Positions 12,602-23,746 of a stretch of 64,000 bases of DNA are shown here, piece by piece. Made by a program: the position numbers and the translations under genes. The notes under the pieces are model-generated. The model saw nothing but the letters and a program-made list of their open reading frames with translations. It was not told the origin of the DNA and made no database searches. Numbering within the stretch: the first letter of the stretch is position 1; each line of letters opens with the position of its first letter. The DNA is from Acorus gramineus (taxonomy: Eukaryota > Streptophyta > Magnoliopsida > Acorales > Acoraceae). The stretch lies in contig CM060849.1 in assembly GCA_030737835.1 (NCBI GenBank), positions 25,676,855 to 25,740,854 of the forward strand, given 5' to 3'.

Positions 12602-12765
12602 ACAAGGATGACAATGGGATAGGTTGGGATAAATTTTGTCAGTCCCAAACCCAACGTACTAATACAATTCCGTTTAAATCTGTAACGGGTTTAGTTATTC
12701 TATTACAAATTTTTTCCAACGAGTTTTAATGAACCCAAACTCATCCCATCCCATTTAGAGGGGAA
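12602..12765. mobile_element. hAT terminus-like fragment
   Basis: AAGGATGACAATGGGATAGG resembles a plant hAT end, and CTCATCCCATCCCATTT lies about 140 bp downstream in the opposite sense. No target duplication could be fixed and there is no coding content. Confidence 0.35.
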
Positions 12766-12869
12766 TGGATTTAAGAATTTCAAATTTTTAATTTTTTTTA
12801 ACCAAATACTTATCTTTACTCAACATATTATATAAATAATACTTAATTAGTTATATCATCCATTGTAGT

Positions 12870-15060
12870 TGAAGGGGTGTGAATCCCTCAATTAATGTGG
12901 ACAAGGCGGAGCTCCATTGAATACTGATCCGACTACTCGAAAGTGGAACCCGCACTTAGAAACCTCTAGACACTGTGTGGTGTTAGCCAAGGAGGCTCAA
13001 ATAAATGAGTGATTCGGTGTGTAATTGATTCCATTATCTTGTGTTTCCTTTCTTCATATGCACTCAAAAATCATTTCTTTGATTCAACGGGATATTCCGC
13101 ATTAGATAAGATTCTTTAGGATGCCATGCTAAACGATCCGTTAATCCGTTATAGAACATGGCCACATGGCGCCATTTTTAGGCTGGGCATGCAGGATCTT
13201 ACCGGTCTATTTGTGAGGCCAAACGTGCGTCTTGGAAGCTGTGCTCAAGTCAGGATTTGACCATCCTACTTGGAGATGAGCCCTCATAGCACTGTCTTCG
13301 GGGGATTGAATTTGCGAATAGCCTTGGGATCCTTGTGCCCCAAATATCTCCTTGCAAGGATTATGAGCTTTTCTACTTGCAAAACAAATCTAGTCTTCTC
13401 CAGGTTAATTAGGTGGATCAGCCTATACATTGACCCATTTATGAATGCCACATGTCATCCCTAGAACTTGTGCAAGATTTTCCTTCCACAATAGTAATAA
13501 TAATTGTGAGAAGTCAAATAAAATCCTCCTTGATTGGGTCGGACTCAAGAATGATCCAGGCTTTGGTTGATGCAAATCCGGGAAGAAGCGTATGCAGAAC
13601 CTTCAAGTTCAAGTCGATCGTCGATTCTTGTCGTCCAATCTCTTCTTGGATCTCCTGATTAGGCCTGTCAACGGGTCGGGTCCGGGTCGGGTCGGGGTGG
13701 ACCCGGACCCGACCCGTGACAGGACCCGGCGGGTCCGGGTCCAACCCAAGACCCGGCGGGTCCGGGGAAATGTGGACCCGGACCCGGACCCGGGTCGGGT
13801 CCGGGTCCGACCCGACCCGGATGGTTGGGTAAAAAAAAAAAAAAGAGCTCATGTATTTGTTTGCTTTATCATTCTATTTGAAATTTTTTGTAATAAAACA
13901 TTATTGTTAATGAGACTATGTTTGAATATAATTTTATACAATTCAAAAGAAGTAAATGAATTATTAAACAACATCCAAAACAATAATCACTAATATAAAA
14001 AACATATTAACCTAAATAATAAACATAACTAACCTAAACAACATTCAAAACAATAAACACTAACATATTAACCTAAATAATAAACATAAATCATGCAACA
14101 AACTAATTAATCATACAAATTAAAAAGCTAATAAGTTAATTGTCCAAAACAAACTGATTTATAGGCTTGTTATGATTATGATTTATGAACTTGTAGATAC
14201 AAAAATAAGTTAAGTAAGAAATAAAATTATGTATCAATTAATACTAATGGTCTTATAATATATGAGCATATATTAAAAAAAACAGTCGGGTCCAACGGGT
14301 CCAACGGGTCGGGGCGGGGTGGACCCGACCCGTTTGTTTGTTCGGGTCCGCCGGGTCGGGTCCAACTCGGGTCGGGTCCAAATCGGGTCGGGTATATTAC
14401 ACGTGTAATCGGGTCCGGGTCGGGTCGGGTCCGGGTCTGGACCCGACCCGTTGACAGGCCTACTCCTGATCTCACACTAGTGAGCTGTTAGCTAAAACAT
14501 CTTTGACGTTTAAGTCAGTTCTCAAATTAAGAACAAGAACTTGAACTTAAAGTTTTTTTTGGAGAAGATGTTTGTACCTCAAAATGGGGGGGGGGGGGGG
14601 GGTGATACCCCTCTATTTATAGGTGCAGGTGGCGTGCCGATCACGCTATACTGATGTGAGGATGATGCGTGAGAAACTTTTACGTGACCCAACGATAGGG
14701 CGGCATGTAACCTCTTGATAGATCTGTTGACTGAGTCAACTAATGATTGGTGCCAGCTGGTCATAATCGATTTCAGATGGTTTGTTAATGTTGTTGTGTC
14801 ACCACACTTGCAAGGGCTCATCCATAATTTTTCTAGAGTATACATGGCATTCTTTCACGCTGGTAGGACTTGATGGCTAAAGCACCTTAGACTTTAAGAG
14901 GTCAGAATTCTCCCTCCAGGTGTTGGTCTTATTAGAGATCCAACCAGGGGCGCTACTCGGCTTGACTGGAGGTGAAGATATGCCTCCGAGGTGAGGTCAC
15001 ATGTTGAGGAGAGCTTATTCCTAGCTCTTAATCCTTTTGTTCTGGATATACTCTAATATT
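12870..15060. mobile_element. LTR-like, non-coding retroelement debris
   Basis: Segments such as CACTGTGTGGTGTTAGCC (about 12970) and GAGCTGTTAGCTAAAACA (14480), then GTTTGTACCTCAAAAT, and CCTCTATTTATAGGTGC (about 14609) recall the non-coding ends of plant LTR elements: a GTGTTAGC-type box followed later by a TATA-like TTTATA. A 17-base G run at 14586-14602 interrupts it. No gag or pol is readable. The hAT element at 13660-14462 is inserted here. Boundaries are approximate. Confidence 0.35.
13660..14462. mobile_element. 803-bp hAT-type element with perfect TSD
   Basis: The ends are TAGGCCTGTCAACGGGTCGG and CCCGTTGACAGGCCTA, an extended near-perfect TIR. Perfect 8-bp duplications CTCCTGAT lie at 13652-13659 and 14463-14470. 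Each end is an array of GGGTCGGGTCC/GGACCCGACCC words; the 13840-14270 core is AT-rich. No transposase is readable. Subterminal arrays of this kind are typical transposase-binding sites in hAT elements. Confidence 0.9.
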
Positions 15061-15189
15061 CTTATTTTTTATTCAAGTGGAACAGATTTTGTCCTTTACA
15101 ACAATACATGATAGATTAATTTTATTAAACTAAGGGGGGGTAGTCGATACAGACTTTGATGGATTTTTATGGATATTATTTAAGTGTTG

Positions 15190-15485
15190 GACTTTATAGA
15201 ATTTGTAGACTTTCATAGACTTTTGTAAACTTTCATGGACTTTTGCAGACTTTCACAGACTGACTCTCATGGACTTTCACAAACTGACTCTCATGGACTT
15301 TCACAGACTTTTACAGACATTTGCAGACTTTCACAGATTGACTCTTATGGATTTTCATAGACTTTCACAGACTTTTGCAGACTTTCACAAATCACTCTCA
15401 TGGACTTTCACAGACTTTTGTAGACTCTTACAAATCACTCTCATGGACTTTCACATACTTTCATAGACTTTCAGAGATTGACTCT
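15190..15485 (+). repeat. Degenerate GACTTTCACAGACTTTTG array
   Basis: Words such as GACTTTCACAGACTTTTGC and ACTGACTCTCATGGACTTTC recur irregularly about every 18-46 bases. A short frame is open across most of it only because of the repeat. It lies inside the TIR element that begins at 15134. Confidence 0.75.
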
Positions 15486-16170
15486 TTTCACATCTGGATT
15501 TCTATTAATAAACACAAAAATATTTTTAGAATTTTAAAATAACAAATAAAGAACTCAAATATTCAAATTCAACATGAATTATTGATACCCATATAAATAA
15601 AATAAAAGCAATCAGTATATTTCATATATGTAAATATATCTTTTTACTTTTATATATGTTTAAACATTATAAACAATATATATATACATCTATATTGTAC
15701 AATAATAGAAACATCTTCAAGGAAAATCAAATCAAACATCACACATATAATCAAATATATGATAAATCTATATTTTAAAAAATAATTGTGGATGATCTAG
15801 GCATATATAATATAATCTGCCATTCTCATATATTCATCAAACATATGAGGTGATAGGAATATTTCATACATATGGACATTCATAAAAAAAAGATGATAAA
15901 TAAAGAAAAAAAATGTGAATAAAAATATGAAAGGCATGTGATAAAAATCATAAAGTAGATTTGTTAAAAGAAAAAAAGAAGAAATATTCACAAAGTTGGA
16001 ATAACAGTCCATGAGAATTCCACCCATTTGGGTGGGATTTTGAAAAGACTTTTTCCTTTATATTTCTCTCTCTAAAGTCCACGAAAGTCCACAAGAATCC
16101 ATCACTTATGAAAGTCTTCACAAATCCTGTTTAAATTGAATAACACATGACAAAATGTCTACTATGAGAA

Positions 16171-16506
16171 GTCTCAATTGAATAACGCTGGACTTTTTGT
16201 CCACGAAATAATGTCTCAATCGAATAACACTGGACTTTATGTCCACGAAATAATGTCTCAATCGAATAACGCTGGACTTTATGTCCACGAAATAATGTCT
16301 CAATCGAATAACACTGGACTTTATGTCCATGAAATAATGTCTCAATCGAATAACGCTGGACTTTATGTCCACGAAATAATGTCTCAATCGAATAACGCTG
16401 GACTTTTTGTCCACGAAATAATGTCTCAATCGAATAACGCTGGACTTTTTGTCCATGAAATAATGTCTCAATCGAATAACGCTGGACTTTTTGTCCACGA
16501 ACCAAA
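16171..16506 (+). repeat. 42-bp minisatellite, eight copies
   Basis: Units starting GTCTCAATCGAATAACGC begin at 16171, 16213, 16255, 16297, 16339, 16381, 16423 and 16465. Each contains the small palindrome GGACTTTTTGTCC or GGACTTTATGTCC. Copies differ at a few positions (CGC/CAC, TTTTT/TTTAT, CCACG/CCATG). Because 42 is a multiple of three, several frames on both strands stay open as 14-residue repeats; I do not regard these as genes. The array ends about 340 bp before the eIF3d start codon. Confidence 0.95.
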
Positions 16507-16797
16507 ATCCTGATTGAAAAACACAAGATTTACAAATCCACGAGCATGGACATTTTGTCCATGAAAATCCTAATTGACTACCCCTATAACATATTAATAT
16601 TGAATGATATAAGTAATTTAAATATGATATAATACGATAAGATATAAAGATATTGTGTTTGAGTATAAAGCCAGTCTAATACCTTCATCGGATTAGGACT
16701 AGGACGAGGGGCCACTTTCCCATTCACATGATATTCTCATACCACTATCATCTCTAGGTTTAACTCCCCACAATAGTAACGCCTCCTTTTCTTCTCC

Positions 16798-16806
16798 AAA
16801 CCCTAA
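16798..16806 (+). promoter_or_regulatory. Telo-box in eIF3d leader
   Basis: AAACCCTAA lies 39 bp before the eIF3d start codon in a pyrimidine-rich leader. This motif type is widespread in plant translation-machinery genes and recurs upstream of RPL32 in this window. Confidence 0.55.
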
Positions 16807-16845
16807 CCCCCTCCCCTTCCAAATCTCCGATCCAATCCTCCTCCG

Positions 16846-18621
16846 ATGGGCTTCGAAATCGGCGCCGTCCCCTTCAATCCGGACGGCTGGGGCCCTCTCG
16901 ACACCTCCTCCCCTCCTCCCCTCTCCAACCACCTCTCCAATGTCCCCTTCGCCCCCTTCTCCCGCTCGGACAAGCTCGGCCGCATCGCCGACTGGACCCG
17001 CAACTACAACCCCTCCTCCGCCTCCCGCAACCACCCCCACCACTCCGTCTTCGATTTCGCCCTCGACGACCCCTCCTCCGCCTCCCCCGCCCTCACCGCC
17101 GACGAAGACCCCTCCTTCCGCCTCGTCGACGGAAAACCCCCTCCCCGCCCCCGCTTCGGCCCTAGGTGGCGCTTCAACCCCAACCACAACCGCCCCAACC
17201 TCCCCCAACGCCGCGACGACAACCCCTCCCAATCCGACAAGGACTCCCGCGGCGGAGGCGGCGCCGGGGGCCAGCGCTCCGGCCCTCCCGATCGCCGCCC
17301 CTTCCGCCCCTACGGCCCCAACTTCCATCCCCGCCGCGAGGCGGCCGTCCTCAAGTCCTCGGTCGACATCCAGCCCGAGTGGACCATGCTCGAGCAGATC
17401 CCCTTCTCGACCTTCACGAAGCTGTCGTACTCGGTCCCCGATCCCCCCGAGGACCTCCTCGTCTGCGGCGCTCTCGAGTTCTACGACCGCGGCTACGACC
17501 GTGTGAACCCGAGGAGCGGCGAGCGCCGCCTTGAGCGCTTCAAGTCCTGCAACTTCTTCAAGGTCACCACCACCGACGACCCGGTCGTCCGCCGCCTCGC
17601 GAACGAGGACCGCGCCACCGTCTTTGCCACCGACACCATCCTCTCCGCGCTCATGTGCGCGCCCCGCTCGGCCTACTCGTGGGACGTCGTCGTCCAGCGC
17701 GTCGGGAACAAGCTCTTCTTCGACAAGCGCGACGGGTCTCAGCTCGATCTCCTGTCGGTCAATGAGACCTCGCAGGAGCAGCTCCCTGATTCGAAGGATG
17801 ACATCAATTCGGCGCACTCGCTGTCCGTCGAGGCTGCGTACATCAACCAGAACTTCTCGCAGCAGGTGCTCATGAGGGATGGGAACAAGGTCACGTTCGA
17901 CGAGCCCAACCCGTTTGCATCTGAGGGCGAGGAGGTCGCCCCGGTTGCCTATCGTTACCGAAGATGGAAGCTTGATGACGACCTCTACCTCGTCTCGAGG
18001 TGCGAGGTCCACGCGATCTCCGACAACAAGGGGCAGCGGTCGTTCTTGACTCTGAACGCGTTGAATGAATTCGACCCGAAGTACACCGGGGTTGATTGGA
18101 GGCAGAAGCTGGAGACGCAGAGGGGGGCGGTGCTTGCAACGGAGCTGAAGAACAATGCGAACAAGCTGGCGAAGTGGACAGCTCAGGCGATGCTGGGTGG
18201 GGCGGATTTGATGAAGATTGGGTATGTGTCGAGGACCCACCCGAGGGACCACTACAACCATGCTATACTGAGCGTTGTTGGGTACAAACCAAGGGAGTTT
18301 GCGGCACAGATCAATCTTAACCCGGCGAATATGTGGGGGATCGTGAAATCGGTGGTGGATCTCTGCATGAAGCTCAATGAGGGGAAGTATGTGATTGTGA
18401 AGGACCCCATGAAGCCGCAGGTGAGGATCTATGAGGTGCCCCCTGATGCGTTTGAGAATGAGTATGTGGAGGAGCCGCTGCCCGAGGAGGAGCAGGTTCA
18501 ACCGCCTGCAGAGGACCAGACTGATGGCGCTGCTGAAGAGGTTGCTGCTGGTGATGCTGTGGGCATCGCCGCTTCTGTGGAGGGGGGAGGAGAAAAGAAG
18601 GAAGTTGTTTCTGAGGCTTGA
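16846..18621 (+). CDS. EIF3D: Eukaryotic translation initiation factor 3 subunit D
   Basis: Cytosolic subunit of eIF3 that contributes to mRNA recruitment; its central domain binds the 5' cap of selected mRNAs in animals. A single uninterrupted frame of 591 aa, the normal plant length, begins MGFEIGAVPFNPDGWGPLD, the conserved eIF3d N-terminus. Further family signatures are VEAAYINQNFSQQVL, VAYRYRRWKLDDDLYLVSRC, MLGGADLMKIGYVSR and NMWGIVKSVVDLCMKL. An acidic, Glu/Ala/Gly-rich tail follows. The first 700 bases are extremely GC-rich and C-biased at third positions, easing off toward the 3' end, a gradient typical of monocot genes. This bias also opens a 600-codon antisense frame that I reject. 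Intergenic sequence upstream is short (about 260 bp) because a TIR element ends at 16584. Confidence 0.97.
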   Translation: MGFEIGAVPFNPDGWGPLDTSSPPPLSNHLSNVPFAPFSRSDKLGRIADWTRNYNPSSASRNHPHHSVFDFALDDPSSASPALTADEDPSFRLVDGKPPPRPRFGPRWRFNPNHNRPNLPQRRDDNPSQSDKDSRGGGGAGGQRSGPPDRRPFRPYGPNFHPRREAAVLKSSVDIQPEWTMLEQIPFSTFTKLSYSVPDPPEDLLVCGALEFYDRGYDRVNPRSGERRLERFKSCNFFKVTTTDDPVVRRLANEDRATVFATDTILSALMCAPRSAYSWDVVVQRVGNKLFFDKRDGSQLDLLSVNETSQEQLPDSKDDINSAHSLSVEAAYINQNFSQQVLMRDGNKVTFDEPNPFASEGEEVAPVAYRYRRWKLDDDLYLVSRCEVHAISDNKGQRSFLTLNALNEFDPKYTGVDWRQKLETQRGAVLATELKNNANKLAKWTAQAMLGGADLMKIGYVSRTHPRDHYNHAILSVVGYKPREFAAQINLNPANMWGIVKSVVDLCMKLNEGKYVIVKDPMKPQVRIYEVPPDAFENEYVEEPLPEEEQVQPPAEDQTDGAAEEVAAGDAVGIAASVEGGGEKKEVVSEA

Positions 18622-19369
18622 TTCTACAGGGGTAAAAGTTCTGATTTTCCTCTCTCAGATTTTTGGGTGGGAAAATGGGTTTACATTTTTCTGGTTTGTT
18701 TTAGTGCCTTCTATGTTTTCATTTTTGAGTCTTTTTTAAGGGTTGGTTTGACAAGGGGATAAATGATTGGAGAACAATTTATCATGTTTATTATAAAAAA
18801 TAATTGGGATAAAATGGAGATAGTTCTTCTGATTTTAAAACGAAAATGAAAATATTTTATCCTACCTAAAGGCGAGAATAAATGTAAACACAGACAAAAT
18901 TAAAAGACTTTTTATTTCTCTAAAATTAGGAAAACTTATCCACAAATTTTTTTCCCCTTGCGCCCTTGCCAGCCCTAATTGTTTGTGAGTGGCATATCAC
19001 CTTGACGGATATTTCCTTATTTGTTTTTTTAGTTTGGTACGAGTTTTTGGGCTTTGTAGTGGTTTTAAGTTTGCTTTGCTCAAGAATGAGAACTCTGTTT
19101 ATTCTTGTTTTTTTTTGTGCTTCGTGGGATGATATCTTTTTATTATCTTTTCTTGTGGTTTGATCTTTTCCGTGTTATAACTATATGCCCTTGTTCTTAA
19201 CTAAAAAAAAAACACTATATGCCCTTGTTCAGTGGTTTATTATTATGTTTTTAATAAGTTTGTTTTCTTTGGCGATGGTTTACACTTTATGATAAGGTAA
19301 GTTTCCCTACCCATCACCATGGTGGTGTTTTTTTTTTCCTGAAAACTGACAATTGGCATTTATACTAGT

Positions 19370-19625
19370 TCAAAATGAATGTAAGTACAAAACCATGAAC
19401 AAAACAATATTGAGTACGCAAAAAGGAAAAAAGGAAAAGGGGAATGCAAGAAGACAAGTCGTCTACCAAGCCAAATCCCAATCCACAATTCCAACCCAAC
19501 CAACTCAAACCTTATTCCTCAATTGCAAGTTTACCTCACTCGAACCGGATGAAAAGGCCCCAATACAAGTTTACACACGTGGTGTTAGCCAAGTACTTAG
19601 CAGGTGATCTCTTGCCCACCTACTA
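19370..19625. other. Possible retroelement fragment
   Basis: ACACACGTGGTGTTAGCCAA near 19573 is similar to the GTGTTAGC box of the LTR-like sequences at about 12.97 and 45.5 kb in this window. The rest is AT-rich without a readable product. Confidence 0.2.
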
Positions 19626-21368
19626 GCATCTTGGAAACTCAGGCAGCATTTGTAGAGGGTTGATAGCAGGTGGACGGGTTGTCAGCTGCCATGCAGTTAT
19701 TTCAATCGTGTTGTGATATCTGTTGAATTTATCTGGGATGTGATTCACAGTTGACCCAATTTTGATGGGCTATGATTTGCATGCTCAACTTCATTTCAGG
19801 CATTAAAACAGTGACTTGTAGGAAGTTACTATAATCACCAGGAACAAGATTTTTGTAAACTCTGAACTCTATAGTTCTTTTGTGGCACCATGTGCTAGAT
19901 TTCAAATGACTGGCCAAAATATGTCTTTGAACTCACAACTATAGTGCTAGTTATTCTCATCCATTGCTTCTAGGAGGAACTTGATCCTGGCCCAGGTGGA
20001 TGTGGGTTCATGCTACAATTCTATGTGGTGCAACCATCTAAATTTTGTACTTTGATGCTCCGAGGCCTAAGTGATGTCACAACCTTTTATTAAAAAACTT
20101 CATAATTGCCTTTGGAAGCCATCTTAGGAAAGGCTTTGCCGCTGTTGTCCCTTTATTTTTTTCAAATCCAAGTGATTTTTATTTCCTAGTCTATATTGGA
20201 CAATTATTTATATGTCAATCAACTTACTCTATTTGTTATTGAGACTGCATTAGCATGCTTTCTTTATTATTGGAGGAAATATGGGAGCGCTCCCAAAAAA
20301 CAAAATCAGGAATAGTATACAGACGATTCGCAAATCAGAATAAAAATGAGAGAAGCCCTCACAAAAAGAAGCAACCTATCTATCTACTCTAGTTACACAA
20401 AGACATTATCAGGTGCAATGCCCCTTTAGATGTTCAGTTGCTCAGCTTCATCTTTTCTTCAAAGTGTCTATCCTTCCTTTCCCAAAAATACCTATCAAAG
20501 GGCAAATGAACACAAAGTCGTCTTGCCATGAGCCACTCTTTACAGTTAATTTTACAACTACCCAATAGGTTAGTAACTTGACTCAATGTTTTGTTGTGCT
20601 AATCAATTGAATATTCTTATTTTTATCATGCTTTTTGACAAAAAAGAGATGTTTTTGCTGCGTTCATGTCAGGCCCTGTTATAGGTGTAACCAATCTGTC
20701 CAATAATGTGTAGTGATTGTGATTCGGTGAAAGATAAAGAAAATATGATTGAATGTTAAGAAGTTTGTGACCTTGTGATGGAAGTCATGCATTGCTTTTT
20801 ATAGGAAGTTAACAGTGAAGAGTTGAACCTTGGGTGATGATACCCGAATGACTTATGTGGGATGCTATTCCTCATGATGGAGTCACATGCGAATTATCTA
20901 TGAATCAACGGTAGTAATTTGGTTTATTAAGTATATCATAGTAAATGATCGATTACATATTGAAATAAATGAAAATTTTTATCAAATAGTTCAAACTGAT
21001 GCAATAATGAGAATAATCTACTAAGATAAAAATATCCCTTGTGTTCTTGTTCATAGTTTGATGATTGGTATTACGCCAGAATTTTTCATGTGATTCATTG
21101 AAAATGATAACAAAAGCTTGTTATGTGGAGAAATTTATTGATCCTGCATCGGCTTATTAGTTCTCATGGAATTGCATTTTACGGGGGGCAAGAGTTGTCG
21201 ATAAAGGAAGGGTAGGTGGTTTACTTGACGAGTGAGTCTCCTCTTTATGGTTTGATGAGAGAACAAACAGATGATTTGAATCGATTTGATCCAGGTTGCA
21301 AGCAGTGAATGGGAGAGACATCTTATATCACAATCAATCATTCTTGATGTTTAGCAGTTGATTATTCT

Positions 21369-21399
<31 letters not shown>

Positions 21400-21470
21400 T
21401 TTTGGGGGGTGGGAATGGTGATGGATGTTCGTTATGGTCAGATATGGTTGAAGTGAGGGAGATGAATTTT

Positions 21471-21668
21471 GGCAAGACATGATTCTAATTAGGCTTACCT
21501 TAAAATAGATTTTAAGCATACATGCTGGAATGTGCAGCATATGATAGTGAAATCTTGTATCAAAAATGTTGGTAAGACATGGTTCTAATTAGGCTTACCT
21601 TAAAATGGAGTTAAGCCTACATGCTGGAATATTCAGCATAAGATAGTGAAACCTTGTATCAGAATGCA
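21471..21668 (+). repeat. 100-bp tandem duplication
   Basis: Two adjacent copies start GGCAAGACATGATTCTAATT (21471) and GGTAAGACATGGTTCTAATT (21571). They stay alignable through CTTGTATCA, with scattered substitutions and small indels. No coding content is seen. Confidence 0.85.
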
Positions 21669-22099
21669 CTGCATTTCCCCAGTCTTTTCTATACATTAGC
21701 ACTATTCTGTCCTATGATTTTTATCTTCTATTTTTATGGTCATATATTTTCCGATTCAATTGTCACTTTCATGTCCAGATCTTCATACAATTGTGTCCAT
21801 TAAATGTCAGTGAAATATCAATGCTTTTTCCATTTGTTTTAGTTGCAAGTTTCTGTTGATGGGTTTAATTATAGTCACATTTATGTCTTAGCATCATTGC
21901 TAGTTGGGTATATCTATATTTTCATGCACTTCTCTTTTTCTTATCATAGTTTGATCTCCCCCTGCATTTGTGCAGGCTCCCTAACATCAGCGGGCCGCAA
22001 GTATGAAACTTTGGCCGAGCTGATTGCCTGATATTGAGGTTGAACCTTGAGCAAGAGTAATTTTTTTTAATCAAGTGAATGCCTAATGTATTTTGGTCT

Positions 22100-23738
22100 T
22101 GCAGTACTACTACTACTGCCATCATCATCAGGATGTAATATTGAACCATTAACATATTAGGTTGTTAAATGCAGATTAAAGTCTTTGAGTTCATAATGTT
22201 TTAAGTTTCTCCCATGGTACATACTATTAACATATTAGGTTGTGCAATCCCATTTGTAGTTCGCACTTTTTTTTATTTTTAAAAAAATTATATACTCTTA
22301 TTGAAATACATACTATTATGTGAAACGAAGTATATATCGCGATGTAATGTGTATATATTTTAAATATTTTTTTATTTCATATAGTATGATAAAATTTTAT
22401 ACATTATGGTAGCACATTATAATAGTATATTATCATAATATATAGGGTTGTAAAACAGGTTAAGTGTATCCGCGCTTTTTTGAGTATACACGTTTCCTTT
22501 CTTTATTCTTGGGAACCAAACAAGGGAACTGAGCATTCTTGAATTGATTGGTATAAGAGTTCAGACAAGAATCTGCAAGACAAACAAGTTAGTGTTTGTG
22601 ATTGAATATGACCCAACTCAAAATTGGTGGACCTCAAATCTAGGGTGCGAAGCCAAGCATATTCCTTTTTCAAAAAACATAAATCTTCATAATCTTCCAC
22701 ATTCCATTATTAGCCACTCAAATCAACACCACTTCACATCCACATGTGTTTGTATTTTTTTTCAATGGAAGGTTCATGAAACTCTTGTCGTCTTATAAAT
22801 CAATCAATTTTCATCGTATCTACTATCTGCATTGATTTGATTCCACCACGCAACGGGTTTAAAATGGAGAGCTCCTTCCTTTGCCCCATGTGGTCTCTGG
22901 TATATGTAAAAATGGCTTATGAGGGTGCGTTTAATCGCATGATTGTACAGTTTTTGTGTTTGCAGGAAATTGTTTTTGCAATCATGTAATTAAATAGTTT
23001 TTATATAACAGCTTCCTGGGTATATATTTAAGGTAAATAGTGTTTAAAAATTACAATTTTCAAAAAACTAGAGGGAGTGAGCTTTTTGCAAATTCAGTTT
23101 TAAAACCCGCAGAATCAATTTTACAATCATGCAAATCTTTGAGTATTATTCCAAACCCCAACTTCACTGAGGCTTCTATAAAATTTTTGAAAAATGTTAG
23201 GTATAATTCTATTTTTAGTGCACGTGTGATATAATTTTTTTTTAAAATAAACATCTTATTAAAAAAATAATATACTTCATTTGATGATGTACATATTTTT
23301 ATAAAAACATGAAACAAATGCTCTAACGAATTGTATTTATAAAAAATATAAAATGTTTCTAATGATGCATATATCTCGTTATATGAGTATATGTTACTAA
23401 CAAAACACGTGAGACTGGAATTGCAGTTGAATAACAACCGTTAAAGTAAGCTCAATTTTTATATGGGATTCACACACATGGTGTCGTTCATCCAATGATA
23501 ATATAATTAGTACATACTGATGTAAATTTTTTTTTTGAACATTGTATCCTTGGTTCATTGAGGAGTCTTAAATAAAATAATAAGAAAAAATTGTCAAAGT
23601 GGTTACATATTTTAACTGAGCCAAATTTGTCATTAAAAAAGATCTAGGTTAGCAATTTGTCATTAAAAAAGATCTAGGTCAGTTTGACAAATTGCTCTAA
23701 TAAAGAGATTTGAGACACCCACGGTAAGTGTGGATACA
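22100..23738. other. Gene-free AT-rich stretch
   Basis: It contains a decayed palindromic segment at about 22925-23135 (ATGATTGTACAG.. to CAATTTTACAATCATGC) resembling the family D MITEs. A 30-bp tandem duplication lies at 23624-23683 (AATTTGTCATTAAAAAAGAT). No gene is supported. Confidence 0.5.
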
Positions 23739-23746
23739 TTTAGATA

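Larger units (their letters stand above)
15134..16584. mobile_element. 1.45-kb TIR element with two internal repeat arrays
   Basis: The left end reads GGGGGTAGTCGATACAG.. then TGGATTTTTATGGA. The right end read inward is GGGGTAGTCAATTAGG.. then ATTTTCATGGAC, so the ends form an imperfect TIR. Flanks are TAA (left) and TAT (right), so the target duplication is unclear, perhaps just TA. The left arm holds degenerate GACTTTCACAGACTTTTG repeats (about 15190-15485); the right arm holds the 42-bp minisatellite. The middle is AT-rich and non-coding. I cannot assign a superfamily. Confidence 0.6.
18632..21975 (+). other. Possible 3'-UTR intron of eIF3d
   Basis: Eleven bases after the stop codon is a donor-like AGGG|GTAAAA (18632). 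No gene is visible until a strong pyrimidine-tract acceptor, CATTTGTGCAG, ending at 21975. It is followed by GC-balanced sequence with a short frame (SAGRKYETLAELIA) that stops at 22031. Splicing these would give a 3'-UTR exon. The stretch is otherwise AT-rich, with a (CT)n tract at about 21367-21391 and a 100-bp tandem duplication. The pairing of these sites is inference. Confidence 0.35.

Noticed and set aside
13514..14475. Pro/Arg/Asp repeat protein frames
   Set aside because: They derive from the GGGTCC/GACCC subterminal arrays of the hAT element, not from a gene.
16118..16526. 111-131-codon frames over the minisatellite as repeat-protein genes
   Set aside because: They are explained by a 42-bp period without stops; there is no start context, promoter or flanking coding sequence.
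16940..17875. Overlapping plus-strand frames (188, 122 and 114 codons) within eIF3d
   Set aside because: They give Pro/Ser/Arg-rich nonsense from the GC-rich coding sequence in shifted frames.
16699..18501. 600-codon open frame antisense to eIF3d
   Set aside because: It arises from C-rich third positions of the real gene; the translation is low-complexity, rich in Gly/Val/Glu, and matches no family.
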